The translations under genes were made by a program, and so were the position numbers. From assembly GCA_900317475.1 (NCBI GenBank), contig ONGY01000005.1:1-63064 (forward strand): a stretch of DNA of 63,064 nucleotides, given 5' to 3'. Positions 1 through 8,810 of this stretch are shown piece by piece; position 1 is the stretch's first letter; each line of letters opens with the position of its first letter. A model generated the notes under the pieces. It had not been told where the DNA came from, ran no database searches, and saw only the letters and a program-made list of their open reading frames with translations. Source of the DNA: an uncultured Lachnospiraceae bacterium. GTDB taxonomy: Bacteria > Bacillota > Clostridia > Lachnospirales > Lachnospiraceae.

Positions 1-51
1 GGAGACGCTTCGATAGAAACAATTCGTCAGTATATCGCCAGCCAGGGGTGA
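1..51 (+). CDS. C-terminal fragment of an IS200/IS605-type transposase (TnpA)
   Basis: The first 16 codons read GDASIETIRQYIASQG and then stop (TGA). This resembles the end of Y1-type IS200/IS605 transposases, where a helix of the form ETIxxYIxxQ carries the catalytic tyrosine; here that would be the Tyr at bases 31-33. The rest of the gene lies left of the window. A GC hairpin follows eight bases after the stop, as expected for the right end of such an element. The fragment is very short, so the family call rests on one motif plus the hairpin. It could also be the tail of an unrelated gene. Confidence 0.5.
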   Translation, partial: GDASIETIRQYIASQG

Positions 52-58
52 ATAAAAA

Positions 59-74
59 CGCCCCTAAAGGGGCG
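59..74. mobile_element. Subterminal hairpin, putative right end of an IS200/IS605 element
   Basis: CGCCCC-TAAA-GGGGCG is a perfect six-pair stem with a four-base loop just after the presumed tnpA stop. IS200/IS605 elements carry subterminal hairpins, not terminal inverted repeats, that the transposase recognises. The cleavage site would lie a few bases further right and cannot be placed from one copy. It could also be a simple terminator hairpin. Confidence 0.4.
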
Positions 75-104
75 ACGTTTCCTTATGAGATTGATGAATA
101 AAAG

Positions 105-167
105 AAAATCAGCCGGGGATGTTTTGACGGACAAAGAAACGTCAAAATTAAGTCTCCGGCTGATTTT
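105..167 (-). terminator. Nested hairpin terminator downstream of the lipid kinase gene
   Basis: The outer arms (105-119 and 153-167) pair over 15 positions with a single mismatch or wobble (AAAATCAGCCGGGGA against TCTCCGGCTGATTTT). The loop holds a second perfect eight-pair stem, TTTTGACG (122-129) against CGTCAAAA (140-147). AT-rich flanks on both sides would let it end transcription in either direction. It lies 18 bp beyond the minus-strand stop codon at 185. Confidence 0.75.
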
Positions 168-184
168 ATTCTGGGAACGTTTTT

Positions 185-1114
185 TTAGTTCTGCGGTCCT
201 TTCACCTGGTCCGGCGGCTCGATCATGACCGAAACTGCCTGCTTGTGCACGCAGATCTCGGATGTCTCGAATTCACCGCCGAATTCTCCGTCGATCGTCC
301 AGTCAACCGGATGCTCGGTGCGGAAAATGACATGGGAAGTGTGGATCGTCCGGATGTACTTGTTCTTCGGGTCGCCGTTTGTGATGGCCTGGATGATGCC
401 GTTGATCTCGCGAAGATCCCTGGGAGCGGTGATGAGAAGAACCTCGAAGAGGCCGTCGTTGAGCTCCGGTCGTCCGAGAACCGGTGATTTCACTCCGGCA
501 ATCTGCAGCGAATTTGTGACGCCGCAGAAAATATAGTTTCCCTCTTCATTTCCGCCGTCGTACTCGACCGTTGCGTGGACATGATAAGCCATGTTCTTGC
601 TGAGTGAGCCGATCGCATTCATGATGTATGCGCCATAGCCGAAGATATTCTTCGCGTCCTGGTCTGTGTCATAGCTGATTTTCGTGAATGCACCGAATCC
701 CGCGACGTAGTTGAAATAGCGTCCGTTGAGCGAGCCGATGTCGTAGGAGTAGGGAACACCATATGCGATTCCGCGGCACAGGTCTGCCGTCTCGAGGGAG
801 CCATGCAGATTCTTCGAAAAGTCATTCGTGCTTCCGGTCGGAAGGTATCCGATCGGTGTCCGGAGACCTTCTGCCATGATGGCATTGATGACATGATTCA
901 GGGTCCCGTCGCCTCCGCAGCACGCGATGACGTCAAAATCCCTTCCGCGTTCATGGATGATGTTTTCCGAAGTAAGCTCGGTGCCCGGAATAATCGGGTA
1001 GACGGTCACTTCACAGCCGTCCTTTGCAAGATCGGAGACAATCGGGAAAAACTCTCTCCGCCCGCTGGCTTTGCCGGAGATTGAATTCATCAGCAGAAGA
1101 ACACGCTTCTTCAT
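185..1114 (-). CDS. Diacylglycerol kinase-family lipid kinase (YegS/BmrU/DgkB-like)
   Basis: The 309-residue protein has the features of the soluble diacylglycerol/sphingosine kinase catalytic family. A beta strand near the N-terminus ends in MNSISGKASGR, a nucleotide-binding GGDGTLNHVINA motif lies near residue 68, and LPTGSTNDFSKNL follows near residue 92. Members phosphorylate diacylglycerol or related lipids with ATP at the inner membrane face, recycling diacylglycerol released by envelope synthesis. Length is normal for the family. It is a single minus-strand gene divergent from the pyridoxal kinase gene and ends at a strong terminator. The exact lipid substrate cannot be told from sequence. 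Confidence 0.88.
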   Translation of the reverse strand: MKKRVLLLMNSISGKASGRREFFPIVSDLAKDGCEVTVYPIIPGTELTSENIIHERGRDFDVIACCGGDGTLNHVINAIMAEGLRTPIGYLPTGSTNDFSKNLHGSLETADLCRGIAYGVPYSYDIGSLNGRYFNYVAGFGAFTKISYDTDQDAKNIFGYGAYIMNAIGSLSKNMAYHVHATVEYDGGNEEGNYIFCGVTNSLQIAGVKSPVLGRPELNDGLFEVLLITAPRDLREINGIIQAITNGDPKNKYIRTIHTSHVIFRTEHPVDWTIDGEFGGEFETSEICVHKQAVSVMIEPPDQVKGPQN

Positions 1115-1445
1115 TTATGAAAAACCCCTTTGCAGCACGTTTCTGCAGATCACCTGCATGGATCCGCAAAAACAGTATTTATCAGATATTTTTCCGGAAA
1201 CCTTGTTCTGAAATCCGGAAGCGGCAGTTGCGTTCCGGCTGCCGCAAAACTATCATTGAAAAGCATGGGACGTACGCGCGGCTTTCACGAAAATGGACAC
1301 TGCAGCAACAGCCGTCTTCGCAAAAACAGATCCGGCATATACATGGATTTTACAGGATTTTAGCGCGAAAACTCTGGTTTATATAAATTTTATGTGTAAC
1401 AATTCAGCTCATCCCGAAAAACAGGGAATAAAATCAGGAGATCGG
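1115..1445. other. Divergent intergenic region without a gene
   Basis: These 331 bases separate two divergent genes and should hold both promoters. No strong consensus promoter is visible. A weak candidate for the rightward gene is TTTAGC, 17 bp, TATAAA, ending near 1387. A hairpin GCGGCAG (1221-1227)/CTGCCGC (1239-1245) followed by AAAAC is faintly like the second hairpin of the palindromic repeat described elsewhere in this window, but too diverged to call. The octamer AAAAACAG occurs three times (about 1169, 1323 and 1419). Confidence 0.5.
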
Positions 1446-2318
1446 ATGAAACGGGTTTTGACGATACAGGATATATCCTGTCTTGGAAAGTGCTCCTCGA
1501 CAGTGGCTCTGCCGATTATTTCAGCGATGGGAGTGGAGACTGTCATTCTCCCGACGGCGCTGCTCTCGGCACATACGGGGTTTAAGGGGAATACGTTTCT
1601 CGACCTTTCGGAGGAGCTTCTGCCGATCGCAGAGCATTGGAAGAGGGAAAATGTTCATTTTGATGCAGTCTATACGGGATATCTCGGGACAGAGGCCGAG
1701 ATTGAGACGGTAAAGCAGATCATTCACATGTTCCGGGAGGACGGGACGCTGGTGCTTGTCGATCCGGTCATGGCGGATCACGGGAAGCTGTACCGCGGCT
1801 TTTCGGATTCGTACGTGGAAGAGAACGCCTCGCTCTGTGCGGAGGCGAACTTTATCGTGCCGAATCTCACGGAGAGCTGTCTGCTCACGGGGATGCCCTA
1901 CAGGGAAGACGGAGGAGAAGACTACCTTCGGGAACTTCTTGCCGGGCTCGGAAAGCTCTGCGGCGGAACGGCGGCCATCACGGGCATCGGTCTTTCAGCC
2001 GGGCATACGGGCGTCGTCGCGGAGACAAAGGAGAACGGCAGACAGGAGTTTTTCAGCTGCCAGTCTGCACGGATCCCGCTTTCTTATCACGGAACCGGCG
2101 ATATTTTTGCAAGCGTGACGGTCGGTGCGCTGATGCGCGGTTTCCCGCCGAAGGAAGCACTTCAGACGGCAGTCGATTATGTCTCCCGCACGATTTCCGT
2201 CACGGCAGAGGACCCCGCGCGCACGGGGAAAAATGAAAAATTCGGCGTCAATTTTGAGGAGACGCTCCCGGAGCTTGTTCGGAAGGTGAACGCTGCGGGC
2301 AGCAGGTCCGGTATGTAA
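1446..2318 (+). CDS. Pyridoxal/pyridoxamine kinase (PdxK/PdxY family)
   Basis: The 290-residue protein starts MKRVLTIQDISCLGKCS, the typical N-terminus of clostridial pyridoxamine kinases of the ribokinase fold. Further marks are LSAHTGF, YTGYLGT, LVDPVMADHGKLY near residue 105, the NLTE segment near residue 140, and the anion-hole motif GTGDIFAS near residue 220. It would phosphorylate vitamin B6 vitamers with ATP to salvage the cofactor. ATG 1446 is chosen because AGGAG sits five bases upstream and homologous sequence begins there; the frame is open further upstream without family similarity. The next gene starts one base after the stop, suggesting co-translation. Confidence 0.9.
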   Translation: MKRVLTIQDISCLGKCSSTVALPIISAMGVETVILPTALLSAHTGFKGNTFLDLSEELLPIAEHWKRENVHFDAVYTGYLGTEAEIETVKQIIHMFREDGTLVLVDPVMADHGKLYRGFSDSYVEENASLCAEANFIVPNLTESCLLTGMPYREDGGEDYLRELLAGLGKLCGGTAAITGIGLSAGHTGVVAETKENGRQEFFSCQSARIPLSYHGTGDIFASVTVGALMRGFPPKEALQTAVDYVSRTISVTAEDPARTGKNEKFGVNFEETLPELVRKVNAAGSRSGM

Positions 2319-2319
2319 A

Positions 2320-3915
2320 ATGGCGGCGGAGCAGAGCCAAAATCAAAACGGAAAACGGCAGAAACTTTTGTCAGAGAACAGAACAAGAACCCGAAAAACA
2401 TTGATCAGGAAAATCAGAGCGGAAAAAGAAGGAACAGAAAAACAGAACAGAAGGAAGGCAGGCAGGAGTACGAACAGAAGATTTGCCGCTGCAGTCACTG
2501 CAGTGCTGCTTCTTATGACAGCTGTATGTTCCGGATGCGGCAGCGGAGCGGCCGGAGAGAGCAGCAATGCGGAAATGGCTTCCGGAGTTTCCCCGGATAC
2601 AGCCTTCGGAGAATCCGGTTCCGGTTCTGCAGCATCAGACCCGGAAGCCGCAGAATCAGAGTCCTCCGCCGGATCAGAGAATGCGGAGGCATCTTCGGAT
2701 GAAAGCGGCGGGAACATATCCGGAGATACGGAAAATGTCATCACGATCTGGGCACCCCCGGAGGCTGCGGATGCGGTCGAAGAGGAAGCGAATCGGATTC
2801 TTGAAGAAAATCCGGATCAATATCCGGATTTGTCGGGTTTCTCGGTCGATGTCAGATCTGTGGGAATGACGGAAACGGCAGACACGCTCCTGCGACAGAC
2901 AGACGGACTGCCGGATTTATTTTTCTTCGAGAACCGGGACCTTTCCCGTCTCTATCAGGCGGGAATACTGTCGCCGCTCCCGGACGAAGAGGCAGAGCAG
3001 ATCCGGCAGGTGGATGCGGCAAAGGCTGTGGAGGCAGCGTCTCCTGAAACAGCATCCTCAGAGGCAGATGAAGTTCCTGCGGCGTATCCGTATGGCATCG
3101 CAAATGCGGCGATTCTCTATTTTGACCGGAATGTTGTGACGAATCCGAAGAGTTTTGAGGATATTGTTGCGGACTGCGAAGCAGGCGGGAAGAAGTTCTA
3201 CCTGGAGCTTGGGTCCGGCTGGTATCAGGCCTGCTTCTTCCTTGGAGCAGGGTGCACACTCGGATATGAGACGGATGAATCGGGAGCATTTACGAAGTCG
3301 GATGTGAATACGGCTCTCGATGCGGGAGTCCTCGCGCTCCGGAAGATGCTGGAGGCGGCCAGGTCTCTTTCCTTCGAGGGCAGTTCATCTTCCGGGGAAG
3401 CGGAGAACATCGGCGCATTCATCGGAAATGTGTCGGATGAGTCTCTGCTCCGCGAGAAAATCGGCGACGGCTTTTCGTGCACCGCGCTTCCGGAATTTAA
3501 GGGCGCGGACGGCTCCTCTGTCCAGATGGCAGGTTTTGCGAGTGTCGTGCTGCTCGGTGTGAGGCAGCAGGAAGGGGCAAGACTTTCTGCCCTGCATACG
3601 CTTGCCGCCGCGCTTTCAGATGAGGAGGCACAGATGGCAGTCACGGAGGAGGCAGAGTGGGCTCCGGTCCTGAGTGAGGCCGCAGGGCTGGAAGAAGTCC
3701 GGGCAAGAAAAGGGACGGCCGCTCTTTCGGATCAGCTCCGCTATGATACGCTGCAGGGCCGTTTTCCGGATGCCTACTGGGACCTTGCGACAAGCCTCGG
3801 CGACCGCATCCAGGGAGGCGCTCTGTCGGCGGATTCCGGGGATTCGGCACTTCTTTCGGTCCTTCAGAATTTTGACAATGAGTGCGCTTCCCTTGCCGAC
3901 GGAAGAAGGAACTGA
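2320..3915 (+). CDS. Extracellular solute-binding lipoprotein, orphan ABC-type
   Basis: The 531-residue protein has a basic N-terminal stretch of about 50 residues, a hydrophobic segment (AAAVTAVLLLMTAV), a lipobox-like CSGC near residue 73, and then an acidic Ser/Glu/Ala-rich linker to about residue 140. The rest (VITIWAPPEAADAVEEEAN, later YPYGIANAAILYFDRN) resembles sugar-type solute-binding proteins of ABC importers. It is probably lipid-anchored outside the membrane. No permease gene is nearby, so the ligand is unknown. The start is uncertain: ATG 2320 has no clear ribosome-binding site and gives an unusually long pre-signal region, but no better in-frame start precedes the hydrophobic segment. 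It probably relies on coupling to the kinase gene. Confidence 0.75.
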   Translation: MAAEQSQNQNGKRQKLLSENRTRTRKTLIRKIRAEKEGTEKQNRRKAGRSTNRRFAAAVTAVLLLMTAVCSGCGSGAAGESSNAEMASGVSPDTAFGESGSGSAASDPEAAESESSAGSENAEASSDESGGNISGDTENVITIWAPPEAADAVEEEANRILEENPDQYPDLSGFSVDVRSVGMTETADTLLRQTDGLPDLFFFENRDLSRLYQAGILSPLPDEEAEQIRQVDAAKAVEAASPETASSEADEVPAAYPYGIANAAILYFDRNVVTNPKSFEDIVADCEAGGKKFYLELGSGWYQACFFLGAGCTLGYETDESGAFTKSDVNTALDAGVLALRKMLEAARSLSFEGSSSSGEAENIGAFIGNVSDESLLREKIGDGFSCTALPEFKGADGSSVQMAGFASVVLLGVRQQEGARLSALHTLAAALSDEEAQMAVTEEAEWAPVLSEAAGLEEVRARKGTAALSDQLRYDTLQGRFPDAYWDLATSLGDRIQGGALSADSGDSALLSVLQNFDNECASLADGRRN

Positions 3916-3916
3916 G

Positions 3917-3945
3917 TTGATTTTGGCGGTTCCCTTTCTTATAAT
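3917..3945 (+). promoter_or_regulatory. Sigma70-type promoter of mreB
   Basis: TTGATT (3917-3922) and a perfect TATAAT (3940-3945) are separated by 17 bp. This gives a leader of about 70 nt before the mreB ATG at 4024, with a GC hairpin GCCGCC...GGGGCGG-like segment in it. Confidence 0.8.
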
Positions 3946-4023
3946 ATTTCTACTGCCGCCCGACAGGGGCGGTTTCAGCGTTTCAAGATACATTCGTGTC
4001 TGCATCCGGGAAGAGGGTTATTC

Positions 4024-5025
4024 ATGCAGTATACAGATATAGGAATTGATCTCGGCACGGCGAGCGTTCTCGTCTATATTCACGGCAGAGGAGTCGTGCT
4101 CAAGGAACCGAGCGTGGTCGCGTTCGACCGCGATACCAATAAAATCAAGGCCATCGGCGAGGATGCGCGCCAGATGCTCGGCCGCACGCCCGGCAACATT
4201 GTCGCGGTCCGTCCGCTTCGTCAGGGCGTCATCTCAGACTACACCGTGACGGAGAAGATGATGAAATATTTCATCCAGAAAGCAGTCGGCAAGCGTACAT
4301 TCCGCAAGCCGCGCATCGCAGTCTGCGTGCCGAGCCAGGTGACGGAAGTGGAAAAGAAGGCTGTCGAGGACGCTACGTTCCAGGCGGGCGCCCGCGAGGT
4401 CTATATCATCGAGGAGCCCATTGCGGCGGCAATCGGCGCGGGTATTGACATCTCGAAGCCGTGCGGAAACATGGTCGTCGATATCGGCGGCGGCACGACG
4501 GACATTGCGGTCATCTCTCTCGGGGGAACGGTCGTATCGGATTCCATCAAGGTCGCGGGCGATGATTTTGATGATGCAATCGTCCGTTACATGCGCAAGA
4601 AATACAATCTGCTTGTCGGCGAGCGCACCGCGGAGGATGTGAAGATCAAGATCGGCAGCTGCTATCCGATGCCGGAACCGGAGCACATGGAGGTCCGCGG
4701 CCGCAATCTGGTCACCGGTCTTCCGCGCATCATTGAGGTGTCGTCGGAGGAGACCGAGGAGGCTCTGAAGGAACCCACCAATCAGATCGTGGAGGCAATT
4801 CACGGCGTGCTCGAGAAGACACCGCCGGAACTCGCGGCGGATATTTCCGACCGCGGCATCGTCCTCACGGGCGGCGGCTCGCTGCTGCACGGCCTTGAGG
4901 ATCTTGTCACGTCCAAGACCGGAATCAATACGGTCACGGCCGAGGATCCGATGACGGCAGTCGCCATCGGAACCGGCAAGTATGTCGAATTCCTCTCTGA
5001 AAGGGGAGCACTCTCTGATATTTAA
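4024..5025 (+). CDS. mreB: MreB/Mbl rod-shape-determining actin homologue
   Basis: The 333-residue protein shows the actin-fold phosphate loops of MreB: GIDLGTASVLVY at the N-terminus, IEEPIAAAIGAG near residue 130, VVDIGGGTTDIAV near residue 155 and VLTGGGSLLHGL near residue 282. MreB polymerises with ATP under the membrane and guides lateral wall synthesis. Length and motifs are standard. The gene is a single unit, with its own promoter and a terminator behind it, and not in an mreBCD cluster, as is usual for the Mbl-type paralogue in Firmicutes. Mbl is therefore an equally good name. Confidence 0.92.
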   Translation: MQYTDIGIDLGTASVLVYIHGRGVVLKEPSVVAFDRDTNKIKAIGEDARQMLGRTPGNIVAVRPLRQGVISDYTVTEKMMKYFIQKAVGKRTFRKPRIAVCVPSQVTEVEKKAVEDATFQAGAREVYIIEEPIAAAIGAGIDISKPCGNMVVDIGGGTTDIAVISLGGTVVSDSIKVAGDDFDDAIVRYMRKKYNLLVGERTAEDVKIKIGSCYPMPEPEHMEVRGRNLVTGLPRIIEVSSEETEEALKEPTNQIVEAIHGVLEKTPPELAADISDRGIVLTGGGSLLHGLEDLVTSKTGINTVTAEDPMTAVAIGTGKYVEFLSERGALSDI

Positions 5026-5043
5026 AAGGCACACGTCTTTTCT

Positions 5044-5080
5044 GCCGGCAGAATCGCTTTCTGCCGGCTTCTTTTATTCT
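5044..5080 (+). terminator. Intrinsic terminator after mreB
   Basis: GCCGGCAGAA (5044-5053) pairs with TTCTGCCGGC (5059-5068), followed by TTCTTTTATT. Confidence 0.85.
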
Positions 5081-5133
5081 GTTCGCCGGAAAGCGCGAAG
5101 AACTGCCGCGGTACGGACATTCGGGGCATATGC

Positions 5134-7527
5134 ATGCAGGAACTCAAAGGGTACGTCACGGATATCATCTATCGGAATGACGTCAATTTTTACACTGTGT
5201 TCGAGGTTGAAACAGAGGACGGAACGGTGACGTGCACAGGGTCGCTGACCGAAATCTCGATCGGGGAAAACTTTGCCATGCAGGGCGAGTACCGCGTCCA
5301 TCCGACCTACGGCGAACAGTTCGCGGTCGATTCCTTCCGGATCATCGCGCCCGAGGGCGCGCAGCAGATCGAGCGCTATCTTGCCTCCGGTGCCGTGAAG
5401 GGCATCGGACAGGCACTCGCCCGGAGAATCGTGAAGAAATTCGGCGGCGACACGCTGAAGATCATGGAGGAACAGCCGGAGCGTCTGTCGGAGATCAAGG
5501 GCATCTCTCTCCAAAAGGCCCGGGAAATTTCGGCGCAGATGGAAAACCGCAGAGATCTCCGCGATGCCATCCTATATCTGCAGCAGTTCGGCATTTCCAA
5601 CACGATCGCAGTACGGATCTACCAGGCCTACGGGGCCGGACTCTATCAGGTTCTCCGCGAAAACCCGTACCGCCTCGCGGAGGATATTCAGGGAATCGGT
5701 TTTGCAAAAGCCGATGAAATTGCATCCCGCACCGGCATCCGTCCGGATTCCGATCACCGGGTGCGGAGCGGGATCCTGTATGTTCTCTCTGAGGTGCTCG
5801 GGGAGGGAAGCTGCTATTATCCGCGGGAACTCCTCGACAGGCGCGCATCCTCGCTTCTGCGGATTCCGGAGGAGACGGTGGACGTTCAGATCGACAACCT
5901 CGCGATGGACCGGAAGCTTTATGTAAAGAAGAATGGCACAGGCTCTCAGGTTTATCCGGAAAACGCCTATTACAAGGAACAGCAGACGGCCCAGATGCTG
6001 CTGGATCTCGACAGTGTCCGCCCGCAGGGAGCAGATGATCCGAAGGCAGTCAGGGACAAAATCCGCCTGCTCGCCGGGCAGGAAGAAATCGAGCTCGATG
6101 AACTGCAGGAGGAGGCCGTGTTTCGGGCTGTGGAAAATGCGGTCCTCATTATTTCCGGCGGACCCGGCACCGGCAAGACGACCACGATCAACACCATCAT
6201 CCGCTATTTCAAGTCAGAGGAGATGGAGGTTCTGCTGGCGGCACCGACCGGACGGGCGGCAAAACGCATGACGGAGGCGACGGGGGGTGACGCGGTGACG
6301 ATTCACCGGCTGCTCGGAGTTCATCCGATGCGGGAGACGGGCGGAAACGACAGGGCATTGTCCGGAAAACCGCGTCCCGGAATCGTATCGGCCGGGGCCG
6401 GTTCCGGTGCCTCTTCCGGGAGAGATTCGGATTTTGAAAACGCCGTCTTTGAAAAGAACCGCGACAATCCGCTGGAGGCCGATGTCATCATCGTCGATGA
6501 GATGTCGATGGTCGACATGTTCCTCATGAACTCCCTTCTGCGGGCCATCATCCCGGGGACACGGCTTATCATGGTCGGCGATGTGGATCAGCTGCCGAGC
6601 GTAGGTCCGGGCCAGGTGCTCCGGGACCTCATTGACTCCGGAGTATTCCACAGTGTCCGCCTCACGAAGATTTTCCGGCAGGCGGCGCAGAGCGACATCA
6701 TCATGAACGCACATGCCATCCATGAGGGGAGAATGATTCGGCTCGACACGAAGAGCCGGGATTTCTTCTTCCTCGAGCGGGATAATCCGCAGGTCATCTA
6801 CAAACATATCGTGGAGCTCATGCGGGACCGTCTGCCCAGCTATGTGCACTGCAGGACGGCTGATATTCAGGTACTCACGCCGATGCGCAAGGGAATGCTG
6901 GGCGTGGAGAAGCTCAATCAGGTTCTGCAGATGACGCTCAACCCGAAGAGTGATTCAAAGAAGGAGCTGCGGCATGGGGACGTACTCTTCCGCGAAGGAG
7001 ACAAGGTTATGCAGACCCGGAACGACTATCAGCTCCACTGGAGGGTACTCGGCCGGTACTCCATACCCGTGGATGAGGGGGACGGCGTTTTCAACGGCGA
7101 CTTCGGTGTCGTGCAGAAAATCAGCGCGCAGGAGAACGCCATGACGGTGTGCTTTGACGAAAACCGGATCGTCGAATACACATCGGAGAACATCGACGAG
7201 CTCGATCTTTCCTATGCCGTCACAGTCCATAAATCCCAGGGGTCAGAGTACCCGGCGGTTATTCTGCCGCTTCTTTCGGGGCCGCCGGCTCTTTTCAGCC
7301 GGAACCTGCTCTATACGGCGGTGACCCGTGCGAAGAACTGCGTCATGATACTGGGAAGCCGTGACACGGTGAAGCGCATGATCGACAATGCCGGTGAGAA
7401 TGAGCGGCGCACGGGGCTTGCCGACCGGATCCGGGAGGCAGCGGACAGGATGAAAATGTCCCCGGACGGGACAGGCCCGGATCAGATGGATCCGGATCAG
7501 TTCCGTCCGGACGGAAACCGGAAGTAA
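5134..7527 (+). CDS. recD2: RecD2-type ATP-dependent DNA helicase
   Basis: The 797-residue protein has the RecD2 layout: an OB-like N-terminal domain (about 1-90), helix-hairpin-helix repeats (about 90-200), then a superfamily 1B helicase core. Visible are Walker A GGPGTGKTTT near residue 343, DEMSMVDMFL and GDVDQLPSVGPG in the middle, and the C-terminal YAVTVHKSQGSEYPAV and LYTAVTRAK motifs. RecD2 is a 5'-3' helicase of organisms where RecD does not work with RecBC, and acts in DNA repair. A Gly/Ser-rich insertion (about 405-435) and a short Asp/Pro-rich tail with repeated DPDQ-like units are local oddities. ATG 5134 fits the family N-terminus. Confidence 0.93.
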   Translation: MQELKGYVTDIIYRNDVNFYTVFEVETEDGTVTCTGSLTEISIGENFAMQGEYRVHPTYGEQFAVDSFRIIAPEGAQQIERYLASGAVKGIGQALARRIVKKFGGDTLKIMEEQPERLSEIKGISLQKAREISAQMENRRDLRDAILYLQQFGISNTIAVRIYQAYGAGLYQVLRENPYRLAEDIQGIGFAKADEIASRTGIRPDSDHRVRSGILYVLSEVLGEGSCYYPRELLDRRASSLLRIPEETVDVQIDNLAMDRKLYVKKNGTGSQVYPENAYYKEQQTAQMLLDLDSVRPQGADDPKAVRDKIRLLAGQEEIELDELQEEAVFRAVENAVLIISGGPGTGKTTTINTIIRYFKSEEMEVLLAAPTGRAAKRMTEATGGDAVTIHRLLGVHPMRETGGNDRALSGKPRPGIVSAGAGSGASSGRDSDFENAVFEKNRDNPLEADVIIVDEMSMVDMFLMNSLLRAIIPGTRLIMVGDVDQLPSVGPGQVLRDLIDSGVFHSVRLTKIFRQAAQSDIIMNAHAIHEGRMIRLDTKSRDFFFLERDNPQVIYKHIVELMRDRLPSYVHCRTADIQVLTPMRKGMLGVEKLNQVLQMTLNPKSDSKKELRHGDVLFREGDKVMQTRNDYQLHWRVLGRYSIPVDEGDGVFNGDFGVVQKISAQENAMTVCFDENRIVEYTSENIDELDLSYAVTVHKSQGSEYPAVILPLLSGPPALFSRNLLYTAVTRAKNCVMILGSRDTVKRMIDNAGENERRTGLADRIREAADRMKMSPDGTGPDQMDPDQFRPDGNRK

Positions 7528-7606
7528 ACAACAATAATTCTTTCTGCAGGAAATATTCCTGCTGCGGGGATTTTCTTCTGCCCGGAGAGACAGAAAGGAA
7601 GATCCT

Positions 7607-8383
7607 ATGAAAGAAGAAAATGAAGCGCGGAACGAAAATATCCGCAGGATGTTCTCCCGCACCGCAGGCCTTGCCGTCGGTCTCATTTATCCCAGGCGCT
7701 GCCCGATCTGCGACAAGCCGGTGAAGCCCGCAGGAGGCCTCATCTGTGCGGAATGCAGCGGCATACCGGTCCGCATATCCGGCCCCGCCTGCCGAAAGTG
7801 CGGCAAGCCGCTGCGGGATGGGAACGCGGAGTACTGCGATGACTGCATCCGGCAGAGACATGTCTTCGAGAGCGGGGCTGCCGTTTTCCGGTACCGCTCC
7901 GTGCAGAATGCCATTTACCGGTTCAAGTACAGCGGAAGGGCCGAGTATGCAGTGTTTTTCGGACGGGAGATGGCAATAAAGCTTGAATCCCTCTGTGAAG
8001 AGGAAGGCTGGCGCCCGGATGTGCTCGTTCCGGTCCCGATTCACCGGGAACGCCTGCAAAGACGTGGATATAATCAGGCAGAGCTTCTCTCGCGCGAGAT
8101 CACGAAGCGGACACACATCCCGACCGAGAGTGGCCTTCTCTTCCGGACGAAGAATACAAAACCGCTTAAATCGCAGAGCGTATCGGACCGCAAAAACTCG
8201 CTGAATGGCGCGTTTACGGCCATCAGCGTTGCAGATAATTCAAAATCCATTATAATTGTAGATGATATCTTCACGACCGGAGCTACGATCGATGCCTGTG
8301 CCGGTGCTTTGTATGGGGCAGGCGCCCATTCGGTACATTTTCTCACCCTTGCGATCGGCGCTCTTGACGGATGGATGGCCTGA
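7607..8383 (+). CDS. comF: ComF family phosphoribosyltransferase-like protein
   Basis: The 258-residue protein has an N-terminal zinc-finger region with paired cysteines (CPICDK, CAEC, CRKCGK, CDDC), then a type I phosphoribosyltransferase fold with VLVPVPIHRERLQRRGYNQA and the PRPP loop IIIVDDIFTTGAT near residue 220. ComF proteins act in DNA uptake during transformation, where an ATPase/PRTase-like role is proposed. In clostridia the gene is widely kept without proof of competence. It follows recD2 by about 80 bp and may be co-transcribed with the two membrane-protein genes after it. Confidence 0.9.
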   Translation: MKEENEARNENIRRMFSRTAGLAVGLIYPRRCPICDKPVKPAGGLICAECSGIPVRISGPACRKCGKPLRDGNAEYCDDCIRQRHVFESGAAVFRYRSVQNAIYRFKYSGRAEYAVFFGREMAIKLESLCEEEGWRPDVLVPVPIHRERLQRRGYNQAELLSREITKRTHIPTESGLLFRTKNTKPLKSQSVSDRKNSLNGAFTAISVADNSKSIIIVDDIFTTGATIDACAGALYGAGAHSVHFLTLAIGALDGWMA

Positions 8384-8405
8384 CTTACAGGCAGAGTGCG
8401 AACAA

Positions 8406-8810
8406 ATGCTGAATGAGAAAAAAATCCGGCTCATGACGAAGCTGGCGCTGTATGAAAAAAATGAAGGCAAGGAAAGCAGCAAGGCCCGGAACTGGTTCCG
8501 CGCGGATTATATTTCGCGGGAAATGCTTGTCAGTTTCATCTGCGCTACGATTGCATTCGTGTTGATTTTCTTTCTTTATGCTGTGTATAATCTCGAGCCG
8601 CTTCTGACCGCGATTTACAGCCGTGACATCTTTTCATTCGTGCGGCGGTTTCTGTTCGCATATATTCTATTCCTTGCGGCATTTCTCCTCATCACGGGAC
8701 TGGTCTATTCGTACCGCTTCAACAGGGCCAGACGCAGACTGCGCGCATATTACCGCGGCCTTCGCAAACTTTCACAGATGTACGGAGATGACGGATCGGA
8801 GAACAAATGA
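8406..8810 (+). CDS. Small two-helix membrane protein, unknown function
   Basis: From ATG 8406 the protein has 134 residues. It has a charged N-terminus, two hydrophobic segments (about 38-62 and 78-102) and a basic tail (FNRARRRLRAYYRGLRKL). I do not recognise the family. The next gene starts at 8807 within its stop codon (ATGA overlap), so the two are translationally coupled. Its place between comF and the c-di-AMP synthase locus suggests a link to envelope processes, but that is only inference. The frame is open upstream of 8406; the start was taken as the first ATG in the frame after the comF stop. Confidence 0.7.
   Translation: MLNEKKIRLMTKLALYEKNEGKESSKARNWFRADYISREMLVSFICATIAFVLIFFLYAVYNLEPLLTAIYSRDIFSFVRRFLFAYILFLAAFLLITGLVYSYRFNRARRRLRAYYRGLRKLSQMYGDDGSENK

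Noticed and set aside
1221..1245. A further copy of the dispersed repeat upstream of the pyridoxal kinase gene
   Set aside because: Only one short stem and a few flanking bases agree. Hairpins 1 and 3 are missing, so chance similarity is likely.
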